A DNA stretch of 64,000 nt, from assembly GCA_964019135.1 (NCBI GenBank), contig OZ025258.1, positions 2,418,001 through 2,482,000 of the forward strand, in the 5' to 3' direction. Below are positions 57,001-64,000 of the stretch, one piece after another. The notes under the pieces were generated by a model. It saw only the letters and a program-made list of their open reading frames with translations. It had not been told where the DNA came from and did no database searches. The position numbers and the translations under genes are program-made. Every line of letters begins with the position of its first letter. Within the stretch, counting starts at the first letter, position 1. The DNA is from Arenicola marina. Its lineage: Eukaryota > Annelida > Polychaeta > Arenicolidae.

Positions 57001-60000
57001 TACATCCTCAGACTGCTGGCATGGCCTTCATTCAAACGTTGTATTGTATAAGGCACATCTCAGGAGGCACAGGGTACATCCTCAGACTGCTGGCATGGCC
57101 TTCATTCAAACGTTGTGTTGTATAAGGCACATCTCAGGAGGCACAGGGTACATCCTCAGACTGCTGGCGTGGCCCTCATTCAAACGTTGTATTGTATAAG
57201 GCACATCTCAGGCGGCACACGGTACATCCTCAGACTGCTGGCATGGCCTTCATTCAAACGTTGTATTGTATAAGGCACATCTGAGGAGGCACAGGGTACA
57301 TCCTCAGACTGCTGGCATGGCCTTCATTCAAACGTTGTATTGTATAAGGCACATCTGAGGAGGCACATGGTACATCCTCAGACTGCTGGCATGGCCTTCA
57401 TTCAAACGTTGTGTTGTATAAGGCACATCTCAGGAGGCACAGGGAACATCTTCAGACTGCTGGCATTGCCTTCATTTAAACGTTGTATTGTATAAGGCAC
57501 ATCTGAGGAGGCACAGGGTACATCCTCAGACTGCTGGCATGGCCTTCATTCAAACGTTGTATTGTATAAGGCACATCTGAGGAGGCACAGGGTACATCCT
57601 CAGACTGCTGGCATGGCCTTTATTTAAACGTTGTATTGTATAAAGCACATCTGAGGAGGCACAGGGTACATCCTTAGACTGCTGGCATGGCCTTCATTCA
57701 AACGTTGTGTTGTATAAGGCACATCTCAGGAGGCACAGGGTACATCCTCAGACTGCTGGCATGGCCTTCATTCAAACGTTGTATTGTATAAGGCACATCT
57801 CAGGCGGCACACGGTACATCCTCAGACTGCTGGCATGGCCTTCATTTAAACGTTGTATTGTTCAAGGCACATCTGAGGAGGCACAGGGTACATCCTCAGA
57901 CTGCTGGCATGGCCTTCATTCAAACGTTGTATTGTATAAGGCACATCTGAGGAGGCACAGGGTACATCCTCAGACTGCTGGCATGGCCTTTATTTAAACG
58001 TTGTATTGTATAAGGCACATCTCAGGCGGCACAGGGTACATCCTCAGACTGCTGGCATGGCCTTCATTCCAACGTTGTATTGTATAAGGCACATCTGAGG
58101 AGGCACAGGGTACATCCTCAGACTGCTGGCATGGCCTTCATTCAAACGTTGTATTGTATAAGGCACATCTGAGGAGGCACATGGTACATCCTCAGACTGC
58201 TGGCATGGCCTTCATTCAAACGTTGTATTGTATAAGGCACATCTCAGGAGGCACTGGGAACATCCTCAGACTGCTGGCATGGCCTTCATTCAAACGTTGT
58301 ATTGTATAAGGCACATCTCAGGAGGCACAGGGTACATCCTCAGACTGCTGGCATGGCCTTCATTCAAACGTTGTATTGTATAAGGCACATCTCAGGCGGC
58401 ACCGGGTACATCCTCAGACTGCTGGCATGGCCTTCATTCAAACGTTGTATTGTATAAAGCACATCTGAGGAGGCACAGGGTACATCCTCAGACTGCTGGC
58501 ATGGCCTTCATTCAAACGTTGTATTGTATAAAGCACATCTGAGGAGGCACAGGGTACATCCTTAGACTGCTGGCATGGCCTTCATTCAAACGTTGTATTG
58601 TATAAGGCATATCTCAGGCGGCACCGGGTACATCCTCAGACTGCTGGCATGGCCTTCATTCAAACGTTGTGTTGTATAAGGCACATCTCAGGAGGCACAG
58701 GGTACATCCTCAGACTGCTTGCGTGGCCCTCATTCAAACGTTGTATTGTATAAGGCACATCTCAGGCGGCACACGGTACATCCTCAGACTGCTGGCATGG
58801 CCTTCATTCAAACGTTGTATTGTATAAGGCACATCTGAGGAGGCACAGGGTACATCCTCAGACTGCTGGCATGGCCTTCATTCAAACGTTGTATTGTATA
58901 AGGCACATCTGAGGAGGCACATGGTACATCCTCAGACTGCTGGCATGGCCTTCATTCAAACGTTGTATTGTATAAGGCACATCTCAGGAGGCACAGGGAA
59001 CATCTTCAGACTGCTGGCATTGCCTTCATTTAAACGTTGTATTGTATAAGGCACATCTGAGGAGGCACAGGGTACATCCTCAGACTGCTGGCATGGCCTT
59101 CATTCAAACGTTGTATTGTATAAGGCACATCTGAGGAGGCACAGAGTACATCCTCAGACTGCTGGCATGGCCTTTATTTAAACGTTGTATTGTATAAAGC
59201 ACATCTGAGGAGGCACAGGGTACATCCTTAGACTGCTGGCATGGCCTTCATTCAAACGTTGTATTGTATAAGGCACATCTCAGGCGGCACCGGGTACATC
59301 CTCAGACTGCTGGCATGGCCTTCATTCAAACGTTGTGTTGTATAAGGCACATCTCAGGAGGCACAGGGTACATCCTCAGACTGCTGGCATGGCCTTCATT
59401 CAAACGTTGTATTGTATAAGGCACATCTCAGGCGGCACACGGTACATCCTCAGACTGCTGGCATGGCCTTCATTTAAACGTTGTATTGTATAAGGCACAT
59501 CTGAGGAGGCACAGGGTACATCCTCAGACTGCTGGCATGGCCTTCATTCAAACGTTGTATTGTATAAGGCACATCTCAGGCGGCACAGGGTACATCCTCA
59601 GACTGCTGGCATGGCCTTCATTCAAACGTTGTATTGTATAAGGCACATCTGAGGCGGCACAGGGTACATCCACTGACTGCTGGCATGGCCTTCATTCAAA
59701 CGTTGTATTGTATAAAGCACATCTGAGAAGGCACAGGGTACATCCTCAGACTGCTGGCATGGCCTTCATTCAAACGTTGTATTGTATAAGGCACATCTCC
59801 GGAGGCACAGGGTACATCCTCAGACTGCTGGCATGGCCTTCATTCAAACGTTGTGTTGTATAAGGCACATCTGAGGAGGCACAGGGTACATCCTCAGACT
59901 GCTGGCATGGCCTGCATTCAAACGTTGTGTTGTATAAGGCACATCTGAAGCGGCACAGGGTACATCCTCAGACTGCTGGCATGGCCTGCATTCAAACGTT

Positions 60001-61110
60001 GTATTGTATAAGGCACATCTCAGGCGGCACCGGGTACATTCTCAGAGTGCTGGCATGGCCTTCATTCAAACGTTGTGTTGTATAAGGCACATCTCAGGCG
60101 GCACAGAGTACGTCCTCAGACTGCTGGCATGGCCTTCATTCAAACGTTGTATTGTATAAGGTACATCTCAGGAGGCACAAGGTACATCCTCAGACTGCTG
60201 GCATGGCCTTCATTCAAACGTTGTATTGTATAAGGTACATCTCAGGAGGCACAAGGTACATCCTCAGACTGCTGGCATGGCCTTCATTCAAACGTTGTAT
60301 TGTATAAGGCACATCTCAGGAGGCACAGGGTACATCCTCAGACTGCTGGCATGGCCTTCATTCAAACGTTGTATTGTATAAGGCACATCTCAGGCGGCAC
60401 CGGGTACATCCTCAGACTGCTGGCATGGCCTTCATTCAAACGTTGTATTGTATAAGGCACATCTCTGGAGGCACATTGTACGTCCTCAGACTGCTGGCAT
60501 GGCTTTCATTCAAACGTTATGTTGTATAAGGCACATCTCAGGAGGCACAGGGTACGTCCTCAGACTGCTGGCAAGGCCTTCATTCAAACGTTGTATTGTA
60601 TAAGGCACATCTCAGGCGGCACAGAGTACGTCCTCAGACTGCTGGCATGGCCTTCATTCAAACGTTGTGTTGTATAAGGCACATCTCAGGAGGCACAGGG
60701 TACATCCTCAGACTGCTGGCATGGCCTTCATTCAAACATTGTGTTGTATAAGGTACATCTCAGGCGGCACAGGGTACATCCTCAGACTGCTGGCATGGCC
60801 TTCATTCAAACGTTGTATTGTATAAGGCACATCTCAGGCGGCACCGGGTACATCCTCAGACTGCTGGCATGGCCTTCATTCAAACGTTGTGTTGTATAAG
60901 GCACATCTGAGGAGGCACAGGGTACATCCTCAGACTGCTGGCATGGTCTTCATTCAAACGTTGTGTTGTATAAGGCACATCTCAGGAGGCACAGGGTACA
61001 TCCTCAGACTGCTGGCATGGCCTTCATTCAAACGCTGTATTGTATAAGGCACATCTCAGGAGGCACAGGGTACATCCTCAGACTGCTGGCATGGCCTTCG
61101 TTTAAACGTT
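42017..61110. repeat. 74-bp satellite array, about 258 copies, 19 kb
   Basis: The unit runs TATAAGGCACATCTSAGGMG, GCACAGGGTACATCCTCAGA, CTGCTGGCATGGCCTTCATT, CAAACGTTGTATTG, with fixed 74-bp spacing. Frequent variants are CTGAGG/CTCAGG, GCGGCAC/GAGGCAC, CACCGGG, CACACGG, CACTGACTG for CTCAGACTG, GGGAACATC and TTTAAACG. Blocks are duplicated at 1924 bp (26 units; the rare TTGTTCAAGG variant at 55937 and 57861) and at 4070 bp (55 units; GGCATTGCC at 43321 and 47391). One unit near 53580 has 8 extra bases (AGGCACAG). The last 20 or so units are the most diverged. No long frame crosses it. Confidence 0.97.
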
Positions 61111-61165
61111 AACGCGTGATAGGAATTTGATCACAAACGCCTCATATACGGCCAGATTATGTCCC

Positions 61166-61295
61166 CACGCCAACCCCCTGATGTGACTTGGGTAACTGTA
61201 CCATACCGGAGACCCAACCCCTTGATGTGACGGGGTAACTGTACCATACCGGAGACCCAACCCCTTGATGTGACGAGGTAACTGTACCATACCAG
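61166..61295. repeat. 43-bp tandem repeat, 3 copies
   Basis: GGAGACCCAACCCCTTGATG recurs at 61208 and 61251 (43-bp period), with a diverged first copy at about 61166 (CGCCAACCCCCTGATGTGAC). It lies between the 74-bp array and the 20-bp array. Confidence 0.88.
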
Positions 61296-61557
61296 ACACG
61301 GCGGTCCAGGACCAGACACGGCGGTTCAGGATCAGACATGGCGGTCCTGGACCAGACACGGCGGTCCAGGACCAGACACGGCGGTCCAGGATCAGACACG
61401 GCGGTCCAGGACCAGACACGGCGGTCCAGGATCAGACACGGCGGTCCAGGATCCGACATGGCGGTCCAAGATCAGACATGGCGGTCCAAGATCAGACATG
61501 GCGGTCCAGGATCAGACAGGGCGGTCCAGGATCAGACAGGGCGGTCCAGGATCGTAC
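61293..61557. repeat. 20-bp tandem repeat, about 13 copies
   Basis: The unit is CAGACACGGCGGTCCAGGAY with variants ACATGG, GACAGGG and GGTCCAAGA. It is unrelated to the 20-bp array at 31893. Open frames on both strands come from three units making 60 bp. Confidence 0.94.
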
Positions 61558-62095
61558 ATGGTTCACTCGCCAAATGTGAGGAGTGTTCAACAGCTTTGTG
61601 AGCTTATCAGTTGGTCCTTTCACAATACGACCTTGATAAACATAACAAACAGTACTCTTTGACACACAAGAAGATGAAGTGAACATAAAAAGGCTCACGA
61701 GCGGAATCTCTGGAGGTATTGACGAGACAATAGATTGCCAATGATAAAGGGTCGGGGACAGCGGATGGAGGGTGTGGGACACGGTGTGTCAGGGTCGTCC
61801 TTGTGACCTTGACCTGCTCACTGTCGGCGTTATCTGAAGACCTGCGGCCCGCACGGGGTGTCCGCGTGACCTTCGATTGTCACAGATCGAATCTGTCCGT
61901 TGCACGGTGAGTGGGCTGCCCCCCCCCCCCCCGACTACCCCCCCCCCACCACCCCACCAGGGTGACCGAGGGTATTATCCGGTCTCTCTCGGGGAGCTGT
62001 ACGTATAACGATTCGCCCTCCAAGTGAGACATGCGCCAAGCCAACATGGTAACAGGCCAGTGACGTGCGTGTGGGATTGTAATCACGCTATGAGC
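61558..62095. other. Unique spacer with C-runs, no supported gene
   Basis: Ordinary unique sequence with a C-run block at 61919-61960 (CTGCCCCCCCCCC and CTACCCCCCCCCACC). A minus-strand open stretch at about 61558-61782 has some protein-like character (VKGPTDKLTKLLN) but merges into the 20-bp repeat and has no recognisable motif. Confidence 0.45.
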
Positions 62096-64000
62096 ATATC
62101 ACCATGTACTTCATGTCAATACGGGAGGTTCATATCACCGTGTACTTCATGTCAATACGGGAGGTTGATATCACCATGTACTTCATGTCAATACGGGAGG
62201 TTGATATCACCATGTACTTCATGTCAATACGGGAGGTTGATATCACCATGTACTTCATGTCAATACGGGAGGTTCATATCACCATGTACTTCATGTCAAT
62301 ACGAGAGGTTCATATCACCATGTACTTCATGTCAATACGGGAGGTTCATATCAGCATGTACTTCATGTCAATACGGGAGGTTCATATCACCATGTACTTC
62401 ATGTCAATACGGGAGGTTGATATCACCATGTACTTCATGTCAATACGGGAGGTTGATATCACCATGTACTTCATGTCAATACGGGAGGTTGATATCACCA
62501 TGTACTTCATGTCAATACGGGAGGTTGATATCACCATGTACTTCATGCCAATACGGGAGGTTCATATCACCATGTACTTCCTGTCAATACGGGATGTCCA
62601 TATCTGCATGTACTTCATGTCAATACGGGAGGTCCATATCACCATGTACTTCATGTCAATACGGGAGGTTGATATCACCATGTACTTCATGCCAATACGG
62701 GAGGTTGATATCACCATGTACTTCATGTCAATACGGGAGGTTGATATCACCATGTACTTCATGTCAATACGGGAGGTTCAAATCACCATGTACTTCATGT
62801 CAATACGGGAGGTTGATATCACCATGTACTTCATGTCAATACGGGAGGTTGATATCACCATGTACTTCATGTCAATACGGGAGGTTGATATCACCATGTA
62901 ATTCATTTCAATACGGGAGGTTGATATCACCATGTACTTCATGTCAATACGGGAGGTTCATATCACCATGTACTTCATGTCAATACGGCAGGTTCATATC
63001 AGCATGTACTTCATGTCCATACGGGAGGTTGATATCACCGTGTACTTCATGTCAATACGGGAGGTTCATATCACCATGTACTTCATGTCAATACGGGAGG
63101 TTGATATCACCATGTACTTCATGTCAATACGGGAGGTCCATATCACCATGTACTTCACGTCAATACGGGAGGTTGATATCACCATGTACTTCATGTCAAT
63201 ACGGGAGGTTGATATCACCATGTACTTCATGTCAATACGGGAGGTTCATATCACCATATACTTCCTGTCAATACGGGAGGTTCATATCACCATGTACTTC
63301 ATGTCAATACGGGAGGTCCATATCACCATGTACTTCATGTCAATACGGGAGGTTGATATCACCGTGTACTTCATGTCAATACGGGAGGTCCATATCACCA
63401 TGTACTTCATGTCAATACGGGAGGTTGATATCACCGTGTACTTCATGTCAATACGGGAGGTTGATATCACAATGTACTTCATGTCAATACGGGAGGTTCA
63501 TATCAGCATGTACTTCATGTCAATACGGGAGGTTCATATCACCATGTACTTCATGTCAATACGGGAGGTTCATATCAGCATGTACTTCATGTCAATACGG
63601 GAGGTTCATATCAGCATGTACTTCATGTCAATACGGGAGGTTCATATCACCATGTACTTCCTGTCAATACGGGAGGTTCATATCAGCATGTACTTCATGT
63701 CAATACGGGAGGTTCATATCAGCATGTACTTCATGTCAATACGGGAGGTTCATATCACCATGTACTTCATGTCAATACGGGAGGTTCATATCAGCATGTA
63801 CTTCATGTCAATACGGGAGGTTCATATCACCATGTACTTCATGTCAATACGGGAGGTTGATATCACCATGTACTTCATGTCAATACGGGAGGTTCATATC
63901 AGCATGTACTTCATGTCAATACGGGAGGTTCATATCAGCATGTACTTCATGTCAATACGGGAGGTTCATATCACCATGTACTTCATGTCAATACGGGAGG
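62096..64000. repeat. 36-bp minisatellite array, about 53 copies, runs off right edge
   Basis: The unit ATCACCATGTACTTCATGTC plus AATACGGGAGGTTGAT repeats every 36 bp from about 62096 to the last base. Main variants are TTGATATC/TTCATATC/TCCATATC, ATCAGCATG, ACCGTGTAC, TTCCTGTC and ATGCCAAT. It shares its period, but not its sequence, with the array at 4262-13712. Open frames (MYFMSIREVHIT repeats) follow from the period. Confidence 0.97.

Noticed and set aside
61492..61782. 96-codon minus-strand frame with VKGPTDKLTKLLN
   Set aside because: It merges with the 20-bp repeat translation and no family is recognised; not enough for a call.
62104..62901. MYFMSIREVHIT repeat protein
   Set aside because: It is an artefact of the 36-bp period; no non-repeat coding flank is present.
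4262..64000. Common ATGTAC hexamer in the 36-bp arrays and, as GTACAT, in the 74-bp array
   Set aside because: A shared palindromic hexamer alone is not evidence of common origin; the rest of the units do not align.

Overview
This window looks like nuclear DNA from a metazoan, most likely a marine invertebrate; I cannot name the species. The reasons are a DIRS-type tyrosine-recombinase retrotransposon with GAG, RT/RNase H and YR domains, a decayed LINE with an ATTC-type 3' tail, a tRNA-derived unit with Pol III A and B boxes, splice-site-like signals, and no bacterial-style gene packing. No intact host gene can be supported with confidence.

Roughly three quarters of the 64 kb (about 49 kb by my tally) is tandem repeat, in at least fifteen separate and mostly unrelated arrays. 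Left to right: a 45-bp array (1-2735, running off the left edge); a short unique stretch; a C-rich block of 117-bp, 36-bp, 47-bp and 16-bp repeats (3746-14295); unique DNA; 34 copies of a 54-bp unit, each carrying a tRNA A box, ending in one tRNA-like 3' half with a B box (15033-16888); a second, unrelated 54-bp array (16919-17285); a G-rich 23-bp array (17286-20098). Then come a possible terminal exon and a LINE remnant, both on the minus strand (20220-22045), and the DIRS element (22239-27289).

The right half holds a 189-bp satellite next to the DIRS element (27454-29230), AT-rich and unique DNA with one weak minus-strand ORF, a 20-bp array (31893-34803), a compound region of two leader-plus-minisatellite modules bracketed by 88-bp direct repeats (35423-41876), a 19-kb 74-bp array (42017-61110), small 43-bp and 20-bp arrays, and a 36-bp array that runs off the right edge (62096-64000). 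Very long open frames lie across the 45-, 36-, 54-, 23-, 20- and 13-bp arrays. They follow from periods, or small multiples of periods, that are divisible by three and free of stops, so I do not call them genes.

The only coherent gene set is the DIRS element. Its GAG, RT/RNase H/Dam-like and YR regions, inverted terminal repeats and internal complementary region fit the known circular-intermediate mode of DIRS transposition. Its points of interest are one uninterrupted frame joining GAG to YR across the whole RT region, and a TGA in the RT frame. The most unusual non-coding structure is the tRNA-like locus whose 5' half has been amplified 34-fold.
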